In this document: positions 9,942 to 20,199 of the stretch, piece by piece
Layout: every line of letters begins with the position of its first letter
How positions within the stretch are numbered: the first letter of the stretch is position 1
Assembly: GCA_948144175.1 (NCBI GenBank)
Contig: CANXME010000807.1
Span: forward strand, 1-64,000
Direction: 5' to 3'
Source of the DNA: Closterium sp. NIES-65
Taxonomy: Eukaryota; Streptophyta; Zygnematophyceae; Desmidiales; Closteriaceae
DNA: 64,000 nt
Position numbers and translations under genes: made by a program
The notes under the pieces: generated by a model
Database searches by the model: none
Told to the model about the DNA's origin: nothing
Seen by the model: only the letters and a program-made list of their open reading frames with translations

Positions 9942-10766
9942 TCGCCGCTGTGTAATACCACCAGCACCAGGACCACCAGCTCCAGCATCTCCAGTATGAG
10001 TAGCAGCAGCCCCAGCGCCTCCAGCAGCTCTAGAACCTACAGCTCCAGGGCCTCTAGCTCCAGCGCCTCCAGCCCTAGCGCCTCCAGCTCCAGTGGCTCC
10101 AGCTCCAGAGCTTACAGCCCCAGCAGCTCCAGTATCTCCAGCACCAGTAGCACCACCAACCCCAGCTGCTCCAGTACCTTCAGTATGAGCACCACCGGGA
10201 CAAGCAGCTCCAGCACCTGCAGCACCACCAGCTCCAGCAGCTCCAGTACCTCCAGCACTAGCACCTCCAGGACCAGCAACTCCAGCTCCAGGGCCGCCAG
10301 CCCTAGCGCCTCCAGCTCCAGGGTCTCTAGGACTAGTAGCCCCAGCACCCCCAGTACGAGCACCTCCGGGACTGGCAGTGCCAGCACCACCAGCAACTCC
10401 AGCACCAGCAGCACCACCAACCCCGGCAGCTCCAGTACCTCCAGTACGAGCACCTCCACGACCAGCAGTGCCAGCTCCTCCGGTACCTCCAGCTCCAGCG
10501 GCTCCAGCCGCAGTGCCTCCAGCTTCAGCAGCGCCATTCCAAAGGCGGCAGCGCTAAGCGTACCACTCGCGTAGCTACCGCGGCGAGAGAGTACCTCCAG
10601 AACCTCCAGTACGAGCACCTCCAGGACTAGTACTTGCAGCACCACTAGCACCAACAGCACCATCAGCTCCGGCAGCTCCAGTACCTCCAGTACGAGTATC
10701 TCCAAGGCCTCCCTCTCCAGCAGCGACACTCCAAAGGCAGAGCTGCTGAGCGTACCACTCGCGCGG
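9942..10766 (-). repeat. Copia-B integrase-RT linker, triplet-rich repeats
   Basis: Diverged repeats built on CCAGCTCCAGC and CCTCCAGTACGAG (plus strand), expanded relative to Copia-A. Two places (about 10560-10600 and 10745-10790) recall the LREW(Y/F)A motif. The long Ser-rich plus-strand frame over this tract is a shadow of the repeat. Confidence 0.65.
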
Positions 10767-12960
10767 CTACTGCGGTGAGAGAGGATCTCGTAGTGGAGAA
10801 GCAGTACCCCTAAGCGCAGCACCCCCAGACTCAGCAACACCAGGCTCCGCACCCGCAAACTCAGCTACCCTAGGCTCCGCACGCTTAGGCTCAGCACCCC
10901 CAGGCTCCACACACTCAGGCTCAGCACCCGCAGGCTCAGCACCCCCAAGCTCCGCACGCTCAGGCTCAGCACCCCCAGGCTCCGCACGCTCACGCTCAGC
11001 ACCCCAAGGCTCTGCACCCGCAGGCTCAGCACCCCCAGCAGCACCTGAGTCACAAGTGACCTTGACAGGCTCAACCAAGGGGAGTGGGTCTACCTGAGAC
11101 ACACCTGAGGGAGCACGATCCTGAGGGGGGAGGGGGTCTACCGGAGGGGGACCTAGAGCGAGGAAGAGCGGCGAAGGGGGGAGAGGGGCAGTGCGGTAGG
11201 GGAAGAGACGGTAAAAGGGGACTGACGCGTCAAACGTGACGTCCTGAGAGGGGAAGACACGGCGCGTGGTGGGGTGGTAAAACTGCCAACCAGACGCGTC
11301 AGGGGGAAAGCCAAGGAAGACACAGGGAACAGCGCGGGAGGAGAGCTTGTCCGCGGAAGCATCGCGGACAAAGGCACGACATCCCCAGACCCAAAACACC
11401 AACTCATCGCCAACCTCCCCCGTCCAACGCAGTGTGGGCGAGGTCTCCGACAAGGAGACACGAGGCCAGAGGTTGAGCTGATGCGTAGCGTACTGGACAG
11501 CAAACGGCCACAGAAAAATGAGGGCAGCTGCATGGATCATGGAGGTACGAGCGACCTCCATGACTAAGCCAATGCGGCGCTCAGCAACCCCATTCTGCTG
11601 CGGAGAGGCCAGAAGCGTGAACGTCTGCGGATGCCTTCCCCATGACAAAAGTCCCGCAAGAGGTCGGAGGCAAACTCACCACCTCTGTCAGAGTGCAGAC
11701 GCAGGACAGGAAAGTCCGAGTGGAACCGCTCGCGAAGCTGGAGACGGACAGCGCGGATCCAAGGGATCAAGACATCAGGGACCTCCCGCTTGCTGCGCAA
11801 GGGGAACACCGTGGTGTAACGCGAGTAGTCGTCAACAACCAGTAGAAAGTATCGCTCGCAGCCCTGTCCACGGACGCGGGCTGGGCCCCACACGTCCATG
11901 TGAAGAGTCTGCAAGGGAGCCTCTATCAGGGGAAACGAGGAGGAGTGAGGAGCGGCACGCTGCCGCCCCTCGACGCAAGGAAGACAGGGCCGCAGACGAG
12001 TGTGGGAGGGCAGGCAGAGACCTGGGAAGACCAGAGACAAGGTAGCGGGAGGGAGGGGTGGGAGGGTAGGCAGAGACCCGGGAAGACCAGAGACCTGACA
12101 AGACCAGAGACACGGAGGCGTGGCAGGGAGGGGTGACCAAGGCGGTGGTGCCAAAGGAGAGTCTGGTGCGATAGGGCGCGACACGAGCAGGGGGCCGCAA
12201 GCTGACCTGACGCGGACGCAGACGCAGCTACCTTGGGAGGCTGAGTAGTCAGTGTATACAGACTCGACCCAGGCCGACGGGTGCACGTGACCAGGTGACG
12301 GCCCATCCGTGCACACGTGCAGATCGACACACGCTGACCCCCAGGAGTAAAGGTATCAACCATCGCATCCTGGAGGGCAGCGGTACTCACCAAGTTTGTA
12401 GAGAACGAGGGGAGGTGAAGACCTGAGAGTGAGCCGGACGGAACCGCCGGACATGGGAGAACAGTGGTAGAACGGGCAAGAACTGGGGCCCCAGAGGGGT
12501 CAGCCAGTCTAACAGCAACAGGTGCAGGGAGTGGTGTGACTATGGTACTGTCACTAAAGAAGCAGCGGGAAGCACCTGAGTCAAGCGTGAAAGTGTGCAA
12601 GGCCTCAACAAGCACAGTACCAGAGAGAGCAGACTCACTAGCACCTAGAGCAGCAGCCTCTATGCCTGGGTCGGGCGGCACACACAAGTAACAGTCACCC
12701 TCAGTACTAATAGTCAATGGATACATGGCAGTAAGGATGACGTCATAGTCTAGCGCAAAGACATCGACGCCCTGCCTAAGCAGCTCTAGCGACCGGGGGA
12801 GCTCAGCCGCGTCGCCAAACTCTGCACGCCAGGTGTCGCTCAGACAGGAAAAGCAGCGAGACTGTGTGTGGCCAGGTGTCCCGCATGTCTGACCAGCCAA
12901 ATCACCTGTGTGGATGACGTACTGGCAGCGAGCACTGCTCAAAGACCCCCCACACTAAGC
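10767..12960 (-). pseudogene. Copia-B Gag tail, protease and integrase, fossil
   Basis: In element order: a Cys/His motif close to that of Copia-A (C-X13-C-X4-H-X4-C, about 12930-12851), the protease motif LDSGASRCFF, pre-integrase HHRLGHPS, then integrase with HMDVWGP, HSDRGGEF and QQNGVAERR, and the C-terminal block VFWVWGCRAFVRD. A GAEPGGAEP repeat starts the linker near 11060-10860. The role would be maturation and cDNA integration. Broken. Confidence 0.8.
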
Positions 12961-13251
12961 GTACCACTCACGAAGCTGCTGGGGCGTAAGGGTCTCGCGC
13001 GGACACGGCTGCAGCTGCAACAGGCCACCGCCAGAAACTCCCAACCGACTAACTGCACCGCGACTGCCACTACGGCCGCCGCCACGACACCTACGGGCGT
13101 ACCACTCACAAAGCTACTGGGGCATAAGGGTCTCGCTCGAACATCGCTGCAGCTGCATCTAGCCACCGCTAGAAACTCCCCACCAAACAGTTCCGAAGCG
13201 ACTGCTACTGAGGCCGCCACCACTCCCACCGCAGCCGTGAAGGGAAGTCAT
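12961..13251 (-). repeat. Copia-B Gag stub with 138-bp tandem duplication
   Basis: The element's first plausible start is at 13251 (MTS, as in Copia-C at 16130). It is followed by a short Gly-rich peptide and no capsid domain. Two direct copies of a unit of about 138 bp (12961-13098 and 13099-about 13236) each include the segment that encodes the LREW motif. Confidence 0.6.
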
Positions 13252-13259
13252 GCGACCAG

Positions 13260-14133
13260 CAGGGCAGCACGTAAGGCAGGAAAGGCGGCGAGGAGGCACT
13301 AGGTAAGTCGGGGCAGTGCACGATCAGGGCAGGGCGGCGCGCGGTCAGAGCAGGGCGGCGCGCAGCCAGAGCAGGGAGGCGCGCGGCCAGAGCAGGGCGA
13401 CGCGCGGCCAGAGCAGGGCGGCGCGTGGCCAGAGCACGGCGGCGCGTGGCCAGAGCAAGGCAGTAGCAGGCAGCAGCAGGCGGTAGCTGATAGGGTAGAA
13501 GCAAGTAGGGCCTTTTTTATTATTATTATTATTCGGGGTTTAGCAGGGCGCTGGCGCAGGGCAGGGCGCTGGCGCAGGGCAGGGCGCCAGCTCGCGCACG
13601 ACAGGGCGTTGGCGCAGGGTAGGGCGCTGGCGCAAGGCAGGGCGCTGGTGCACAGGAGGGCGCTAGCACAGGGTAGGGCGCCAGCGCGCGTAGGGCAGAG
13701 CGCTGGCGCAGGGCAGGGCGCTGGCGCAGGGCAGAGCACTGGCACATGGGCTGCAGCAGTGCGTGATGCGAGGGGCAGCAAGGCACGATGCGCAGGCTGT
13801 AGCAGGGCGCGACGTGTGGGCTGCAGTAGGGTGCGACGCGCGGGGCAGCAGGGCGCGACGCGCGGGGCAGCAGGGCGCGACGCGCGGGCTGCAGCAGAGC
13901 GCGACGCGCGGGGCAGCAGAGCGCGACGCGCGGGCTGCAGCAGGGCACGACGCGCAGGGTAGCAAGGCGCGGGGCAGGGCAGGGCGTGCACGGGGCAGCG
14001 CGACGCGGGGCAGGGCAGGGCGTGCGCGGGGCTGCGCGACGCGGGGCAGAGCAGGGCGTGGGGTAACGCGGTAACCGCAGTCGGTCACTAGGTAATGGTG
14101 GGCCCGGAAAAATAACTGTCATACGGACCTACT
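13260..14133 (-). repeat. Copia-B leader, GC-rich tandem arrays
   Basis: Three arrays: units like CGGCGCGCGGCCAGAGCAGGG (13320-13450), GGGCGCTGGCGCAGGGCAG (13550-13750) and GCAGGGCGCGACGCGCGGG (13780-14070). A TTA microsatellite (13511-13534) matches the A/T-rich spot at 15933-15978 in the leader of Copia-C. Confidence 0.7.
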
Positions 14134-14145
14134 GTTCTGATACCA

Positions 14146-14277
14146 TGTCAGAATCTAACGAGCGGGAATGAATGAACTAGCAGCAAGATGTGTACAAGTA
14201 GGAAACCCTAATTGGGTTGTACCCCATATAGGCTACCCCACTATAGCCTACACTATAAGCAGCATTATAGTTAGACA
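14146..14277 (-). repeat. Copia-B LTR, 5' copy
   Basis: 132 bp, TGTCAGAATC to TTAGACA on the plus strand. It lies next to a primer site with one mismatch (14134-14145). It is about 7% diverged from 180-312. Confidence 0.85.
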
Positions 14278-14659
14278 AAAAATACTCTTTATGTCCTTCT
14301 TGTACCCCTCCCCCCCTTACCCTAATCATCCATTATCTCTTAGCTCCTTAGTTTAAGAGATGGTATTACGAGTAGGTGAGTTCCTAGCCTAAAAACAACT
14401 TGCCCCGCCCCTTAGTACCCCATCTCGCTAACAGGCCGCACCCTGCCCGTTCGCACGCAGCTGCACGCACACGCAGTTACACGCGCACCAGCATTACGAA
14501 CAGCAGCCGCGTGCTGCAACTGCCGTCGGCACGAATGTCCGCATGCACTGTAGGAGCCACCCGCGCAACCGCCGCAGCCCGCGCAGCAACTGCCGCTCGC
14601 GCAGAAGCAGCCTGCACACGCCGAGTGCAGTTGCGCTTATCCCTAACTTAACCCCCCCC
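14278..14659. other. Unassigned stretch between Copia-B and the LINE
   Basis: A C-rich pyrimidine opening, then loosely repeated CGCACGCAGCTGCACGC-like sequence and a C-run just before 14660. No protein match recognised. It may be an eroded upstream part of the LINE. Confidence 0.35.
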
Positions 14660-14924
14660 CCCCTCTCGAACTCCTTCTAGGAGCCCCGATGACACGCACC
14701 GAAATAGATAGAGCAATCTCTTACCTCCCGAAGGGCAAGACGTCAAGCACAAACGGCCTATCCAACGAGCTATACCGCTCCTATAAAGCCCGTTTCACCC
14801 CGCTGCTGCACGCCATGTTCACCGCATCCTCCTCCCTCCACACGCCCTCCCCCATCAATGCTTCGCAGCCAAATGGTTCTCAATCCCAAGAAGGGTGATG
14901 CATCCCTTCTGGACAATCTCAACC
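14660..14924 (+). pseudogene. LINE reverse transcriptase, piece 1 of 3
   Basis: Reads MTRTEIDRAISYLPKGK, then a degenerate NGLSNELYRSYK corresponding to the LINE RT motif usually written SPGPDGLPNEFYK, and then PLLHAMF, all early RT landmarks. In another frame near the end it reads MVLNPKKGDASLLDNL, so there is a frameshift near 14865. It stops at the left LTR of Copia-C. The RT would copy its own RNA at a nicked target. The first motif has lost its usual PGPDG core (STNG here). Dead copy. Confidence 0.75.
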
Positions 14925-15046
14925 TGTCAGAACTATGCTCTAGGCTGTAGTGGGGCACTCCTTAAGGGGTACAGCCCAATTAGGTTTTGCCTATACAAAC
15001 CTTGTACTGATGTGTTTCTAGTCATTCTTCACTCCTAATTCTGACA
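14925..15046 (+). repeat. Copia-C LTR, 5' copy
   Basis: 122 bp, TGTCAGAACT to ATTCTGACA, followed at once by primer site TGGTTTCAGAGC. It contains the common core GGCTGTAGTGGGGCA. Confidence 0.88.
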
Positions 15047-15058
15047 TGGTTTCAGAGC

Positions 15059-16129
15059 AGGTTCCCTAGTGGGAACGTTTTTTTTTAGGGCCCACCACGA
15101 TAAAATATTTTTTCCTGCCCTGCCCAAAGCGCGCCTCGCGCCTGCCTCACCAGCGCCATCGCGCGCCCTTCCTTACTGCGGCCCATAGCGACCCTGCCCT
15201 TTCGCGGCCCGTCGCGGCCCTGACCTAGCCGCCCGTCGCGGCCCTGCCATGTCGCCGCCCTTCGCGGCCTGCTCTGGCCACTCGTCGCGGCCTGACCTAG
15301 CCGCCCGTCGCGGCCCTGCCCTGCCGCCCCTCGTCGTGGCCCTAACCTCGCCGCCAGTCGCGGCCCTACCCTGCCGCCACCTGTCGCGGCCCTGCCCTGC
15401 TGCCGCCCCGTCGCGGCCCTGCCCTGCCGCCGCCTCGTCTCGGCCCTACCCTACAGCCGCCCCGTTGCGGCCCTGACCTAACCGCCTGTCGCGGCCCTGC
15501 CCTGCACCCGCCCCTGGTAAGCGCCCGCCCTGCAAAGCGCGCCGTCGCGCCCGCTGCCTGCCGCCGCCGCGCCCGATGCCTGTCGCGCTGCCCCGCGCAC
15601 GCCATGCCCTGCCCCGTTAGGCCCGCCGCGGGCCCGCCCTTAGCGCCGCCCCTCCTGCCCGTTACGCCCGCTGCCACGCCCGCCCGTTAGGCCCGCCACG
15701 GGCCCTGCCTTCGCGCCGCCGCGCCTACCCGTTTGGCCCGTCACGGGCCTGTCCGCTACACCCACCGCGGGCCCGCCCCTTGCGCCCGTTGTGCCTACGT
15801 TTTGCGCCCACCGCGGGCCTGCACTCTCGCCAGCGCCCTGCCCTGCCAACGCGCTAGCGCCCTGCCCTGCGCGCACTGGCACCTTGCCCTGCCCTGCCCG
15901 AGCCGCCTCTGCAGCGCCCTGTGCGCCCTGCTAAATCCTAAAATAAAAAAAATAAATAAATTAAAAAGAAAAACTCTCGGTGCTTCTGCCCAAGAAGCTA
16001 CTGTTTGCTACTGGCCGCGCGCCGCCCTGCTCTGGTTGCATGCCGCCCTGCTTTGACCGTGCAACGCCCTGACCTACCCTAGTGCCTCCTCGCCGCCCTT
16101 TCTTCCCTACGTACTGCCCTGCTGGTCGC
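15059..16129 (+). repeat. Copia-C leader, GC-rich tandem arrays
   Basis: Repeats of GTCGCGGCCCTGCCCTGCCGC (15180-15510), then GCCCGTTAGGCCCGCCGCGG-like units (15580-15800), an A-rich patch at 15933-15978 and a tail ending at the ATG at 16130. The tail is nearly the same as in Copia-B just before its start at 13251. Confidence 0.7.
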
Positions 16130-16267
16130 ATGACTTCTCTTCACAGCAGCGGTGGGAGTGGTGGCGACGGTGGCGGCAGCAGTGGGAGTGGTGGCGGCCG
16201 TCGTAGCAGTCGCTGTGGAGCTGTTCGGTGGGGAGTTTCTGGCGGTGGCCAGATGCAGCGTAGTGGC

Positions 16268-16398
16268 TGTGAAGAAATGAGGAATGAAGAAGGAGGGATT
16301 GCACTAGCAGCAGTTGGCATACATATAGGAAACCCTACTTGGGTTGTACTCGCTATAGAGTACCCCACTGCAGGCTAGACAATTATAACATACTGACA
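16268..16398 (-). repeat. Element H LTR
   Basis: 131 bp, TGTGAAGAAATG to CATACTGACA. It has the common core (TAGCCTGCAGTGGGGTA on the minus strand) and resembles the LTR of element I. Confidence 0.85.
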
Positions 16399-17051
16399 CA
16401 CCCCCATAGCCAAAGTGGGGTGTAATCAGCACAATGAGCAAGCAAGCATAGAGCAGGAGTTCACAATAGCGAGCAAAGCTAGAGTTAATCACAGCGGGCA
16501 AATGAGGAGGAGGAGGAACTGTGGAGAGAGAGAAGATGGGAGGCAACGACTGAAGCTGCAGAGGCACGGGCACAGGAGCGGCTGACTCAGTGGCTACCGA
16601 AGCAAGGGCGACGGACTACTGGAGTAACTGGCTCCGCGGCTATAGACGAGCGGCAGGAGCAACGCACCCACTGGCGACTGGTGCAACAGGCTCACTGGCT
16701 ACCAAAGAAAGGGCGACGGACTACTGGCGCTGCAGGCGACACGACAGCTACCTTCACACAACCTCCTCCAGCTGCCCCACACCCTTCGACACACACCCCC
16801 TGCTCAAACCCTAGTTCCACTCCCACAGCACCCCCCTTGCACACACCCCTTGCTGCACCCTAGGTTCACTCACACCCCACCCCCTAGCACCACTCCGTCG
16901 ACTCCCACACACCCACCCCCCTCAGCAGCTGCTGCAGCAATGGGAGACAGAGGAGGAGGAGGAGCAGAGGAGACCACACACCCGCCACCCCCTACTCGCC
17001 ACCCCCAAACCCTAACACAGGGCAGGGCGGGACGGCGGGTTGGGAGATTAT

Positions 17052-17088
<37 letters not shown>

Positions 17089-17098
17089 AGGGGGGGGG
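17052..17098 (+). repeat. Poly-G run in element H
   Basis: 36 consecutive G, then AA, then nine G. It can form G-quadruplexes and is prone to length errors in sequencing. Confidence 0.9.
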
Positions 17099-17552
17099 CC
17101 GACGCGCGGCCTCCCAGGGCGCCAAAGCAGGCGGCAGAAGGGGCGACGCTCGTCCCCGCCCCCCCTCAGGTCGCCTTGACAGGCGACGGGAAAAGAGGGG
17201 GAGGCGGTGCACGTGCCCCTGGTGCGCCGCGACAGGCGACGGAGCATGGCCGGAGCGGGGTCGAGGCAGGGCCGAAAGGGGTGGCGACGGGGCCGCAAGT
17301 GGCGGCGACGGGGCCGCTGGAGGCGGCGACGGGGCCGATAGGGGTGGCGACAGGGCCGCTAGGGGCGGCGACGGGGCCGCTGGTGGCGGCGACGGGGCCG
17401 ATAGGGGCGGCGACGGGGCCGCAAGGGGCCTGAAAGGTCGGCGATGGGGCCGTTAGGGGCGGCGACGGGGCCGCAAGGGGCGGCGACGGGGCCGCTGGAG
17501 GCGGTGACGGGGCCGATAGGGGCGGCGACGGGGCCGCGAAGGGGCCGCGAGG

Positions 17553-17573
17553 GACAATTATAACATTCTGACA
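17553..17573 (-). repeat. Element H second LTR, remnant
   Basis: 21 bp ending CATTCTGACA that match the end of 16268-16398, followed directly by target duplication GTGGC. Confidence 0.8.
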
Positions 17574-17743
17574 GTGGCCGTAGTGGCGGTCGCGGTGCAG
17601 CTACTTAGTTGGGAGTTTTTGAAGGTGGCCCGGTGCAGCTGCAGCGGCGTCCACGTGAGACCCTTACGCCCCAGCAGCTTCGTGAGTGGTTTGCTCAGCG
17701 TTGGGCGTCTTAGGAACGTGCTGAGGGTGACTATTTCCTGTGT

Positions 17744-19260
17744 GTGCCGCCCGACCCAGCTACAGAGGATGCTGCTCTAGGTGCTAGTGGGTCTGCTCTC
17801 TCAGGTACTGGTGAGTCTGCTCGCTCAGGTAGTGCGCCTGCTGAGGCCTTGCACACTTTAACTCTTGACTCTGGTGCTTCCCGCTCTTTCTTTCGCGACT
17901 GCACCACACTCACACCGCTCAGTCAGCCGGTTGCTGCCTCCCTGGCGGACCCCTCTGGGGGCCCAGTCCTTGCGCACTCCTCTACGTTTCTGCCGTGTCC
18001 GGCGGTCCCGTCTGGCTCACTGTCGGGTCTTCACCTCCCCTCGTTCTCTACGAACTTGGTGAGTGGAGGTCTGTTGGTGACCCACTATACGTGTACTCGG
18101 ACAGGCCGCCACCTAGCCACCTTCACCCGTGAGCCTAGGTTGAGCCTGTACACACTGACTACTGCGTCCCCTCCAGCTACTGAGTCTGATCAGGTGTTTG
18201 CTGCCGCGTCCAAGTCTGGTCTGGAGTTTGCCCCCTGCTCGTGTCGTCTCTTGTCACACCAGACTCTCCTCTGGCACCACTGCCTTGGTCACCCCTCCCT
18301 GCCTCATCTTCGAGGTATGGCCTCCCGTGTACTTGTCACTTGTCTCCCCCGATCTCTCCCTCCCCTCCCACCGGGGCCTGCCCCTACCTGTGTTCCTTGC
18401 GTCGAGGGACGACAGCGCGCCGCTCCTCACTCCTCTGAGTTCCCTCCGACCGAGGCTCCTTTGTAGACTCTCCACATGGACGTGTGGGGCCCACCCCGCA
18501 TCCGTGGACAAGGTCACGAGCGTTACTTTCTGCTGGTCATTGATGACTACTCGCGTTACACCACAGTCTTCCCCTTGCGCCGCAAGGGTGAGTTCACTGA
18601 CGTGCTGATCGACTGGATCCGCGCTGCCCGTCGCCAGCTCAGCGAGAGTTTCAGCTCGGACCTTCCTGTTCTGCGTCTGCACTCCGACAGAGGTGGAGAG
18701 TTCTCCTCCGACCTTCTGCAAGCCTTCTGTCGTGCGGAGGGCATCCGCCAGACGTTCACGCTTCCAGCCTCCCCACAGCAAAATGGGATTGCCGAGCGCC
18801 GCATTGGCATGGTCATGGACGTCGCTCGTACGTCCATGATCCATGCGGCTGCTCCCCATTTTCTGTGGCCGTTCGCAGTTCAGTACGTTGTGCATCAGCT
18901 CAACCTCCAGCCCCGTGTCTCCATTCCGGAGACCGCACCTACTCTGCGGTGGATGGGGAAGGTTGGCGATGCGTCTGTGTTCCGTGTCTGGGGATCTCGA
19001 GCTTTTGTTCGCGATTCTTCCGTGGACAAGCTCTCCTCCTGTGCTGTTTCTTGCGTCTTCCTTGGCTTCCCCCTTGACGCGCCTGGCTAGCAGTTTTACC
19101 ACCCCACCTCGCGCCGTGTTCTATCCTCTCTGGACGTCACGTTTGACGAGTCGGTTCGCTTTTACCGTCTCTTCCCCTACCACACTGCCCCTCTCCCCCC
19201 CCTGCCGCTCTTCCTAGCACCAGGTCCTCCTCCGGTAGACCCCCTCCCCCCTTAGGGTCC
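17744..19260 (+). pseudogene. Copia-C protease and integrase region
   Basis: Protease motif LDSGASRSFF (about 17865-17895), the LADPSGGPVLA and SGSLSGLHLPSFSTNLV blocks, a pre-integrase HH(R/C)LGHPS region (about 18270-18300), and integrase with HMDVWGP (about 18474), HSDRGGEF (about 18680-18705), QQNGIAERR (about 18776-18802) and the C-terminal VFRVWGSRAFVRD block. In the family these cut the polyprotein and insert cDNA. One or two breaks. Confidence 0.85.
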
Positions 19261-20190
19261 TGCCCCCTTAGGTGTGTCCCAGGTAGACCCTGTCGAGCCT
19301 GTCGAGGTAGCTGCTGACTCTGGTATTGCTAGGGGTGCTGAGCCTGCGGGTGCGGGGCCTGGGGGTGCTGAGCCTGCGAGTGCGGGGCCTGGGGGTGCTG
19401 AGCCTGAGGGTGCGGAGCCTGGGGGTGCTGAACCTGGGGGTGCTGAGCCTTGGGGTGCTGAGCCTAAGCGTGCTGAGCCTGGAGGTACTTTGTCCTCTGG
19501 AGGTCCCACGGGTGTCTTGTCCCGGCGGGAGCCACTCTCTCCACCGTAGCTGCGCGAGCGGTTTGCTCGGTGCTGGAGCCGAGCTGCAGGGGCTGGTGGT
19601 GCTGCGGGAGTTAGAGCTAGAGGCGCTGGAGCTGGTCCTGCTAGAGGTGCTACTAGAGCTGGAGCTACTGGTGGTGCTGGAGCTAGTGGTGCTACAGGAG
19701 TTGGAGCTGGAGGCGCTGGAGCTGTTCCTGCTGGTGGTGCTGCAACTAGTGGTGCTGCACGAGTTGGAGCTAGAGGCGCTGGAGCTGTTCTTGCTGGTGG
19801 TGCTGCTGGTGCTGGAGCTAGTGGTGCTGCAGGAGTTGGAGCTGGAGGCGCTGGAGCTGTTCCTGTAGGTGGTGCTGCTGGTGCTGAAGCTAGTGGTGCT
19901 GCAGGAGTTGGAGCTGGAGGCGCTGGAGCTGTTCCTGCTGGTGGTGCTGCTGGTGCTGGAGCTCGTGGTGCTACAAGAAATGGAGCTGGAGGCACTGAAG
20001 CTGTTTCTGCTGGTGGTGCTGCTGGTGCTGGAGCTAGTGGTGCTGCAGGAGTTGGAGCTGGAGACCCTGGCGCTGGGGATACTGGAGCTGTCTCTACTGG
20101 TTCTGGTGGTGCTGCACGGCCGCGGCCGTACTTCGTTCCACTCCTTTAGCAGGTTCTTGGTCTCCCGCCTTCTACTGGTCCTACTCCTCC
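19261..20190 (+). repeat. Copia-C integrase-RT linker repeats
   Basis: 19326-19490 is a tandem array reading GAEPGGAEP with GAGPGG variants. Next comes REPLSPP-LRERFAR (about 19527-19570), the second LREW-like motif. 19600-20090 holds about seven diverged copies of a roughly 60-70 bp unit built on GTGCTGCAGGAGTTGGAGCT. The plus-strand Leu/Val-rich frame over it is a shadow. Confidence 0.7.
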
Positions 20191-20199
20191 CGTAGAGTG

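Larger units (their letters stand above)
180..14277 (-). mobile_element. Copia-B, old Ty1/copia LTR retrotransposon, broken, split by Copia-A
   Basis: A minus-strand Ty1/copia element, about 6.9 kb once the nested Copia-A is set aside. In element order its parts are: LTR (14146-14277), primer site complementary to initiator tRNA-Met (about 14134-14145, one mismatch), GC-rich repeat leader, short Gly-rich Gag stub, protease, integrase, repeat-rich linker, reverse transcriptase, RNase H and LTR (180-312). The two LTRs differ at about nine positions plus one indel (about 7%), so this is among the older copies here. Flanks AACAA and AAAAA are a near match for a 5-bp target-site duplication. It is broken, with roughly ten or more breaks. 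Confidence 0.85.
16268..17573 (-). mobile_element. Element H, coding-free LTR retroelement (LARD/TRIM type) in Copia-C
   Basis: 1306 bp with an exact target duplication GTGGC (16263-16267 and 17574-17578). Parts in element order: remnant of one LTR (17553-17573), GC-rich leader, 36-G run, a roughly 700-bp unique part, 3' untranslated part with the polypurine-tract hairpin (16401-16420), and a full LTR (16268-16398). No Gag or Pol sequence is present. The same design recurs in element I at 61966. It keeps only the signals needed for copying, so it probably moved using another copia's proteins. Confidence 0.8.
16130..17760 (+). pseudogene. Copia-C Gly-rich Gag stub, split by element H
   Basis: Starts MTSLHSSGGSGGDGGG at 16130 and is interrupted at 16268 by element H. 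After the target duplication it resumes at 17574-17578 and reaches the motif RETLTPQQLREWFAQR (about 17655-17700). No capsid domain is visible between start and motif, in contrast to A, E and G. Confidence 0.6.

Noticed and set aside
9996-10574. Ser-rich plus-strand frame (192 residues)
   Set aside because: Antisense of the Copia-B linker repeats. Repeat translation with no domain.
175-14282. Exact target-site duplication for Copia-B
   Set aside because: Flanks are AACAA and AAAAA. One mismatch in low-complexity A-rich sequence makes it suggestive only.
16681-16863. 60-residue frame antisense to element H that is almost identical in element I (63013-63195)
   Set aside because: H and I are similar along the whole interior, so the conserved frame is expected without selection. 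No recognisable domain.
19600-20090. Leu/Val-rich repeat protein (also 26327-26600 and 56327-57200)
   Set aside because: Off-frame reading of the integrase-RT linker repeats, whose GCT/GGT/GAG units give Leu/Val/Glu text in the wrong frame.
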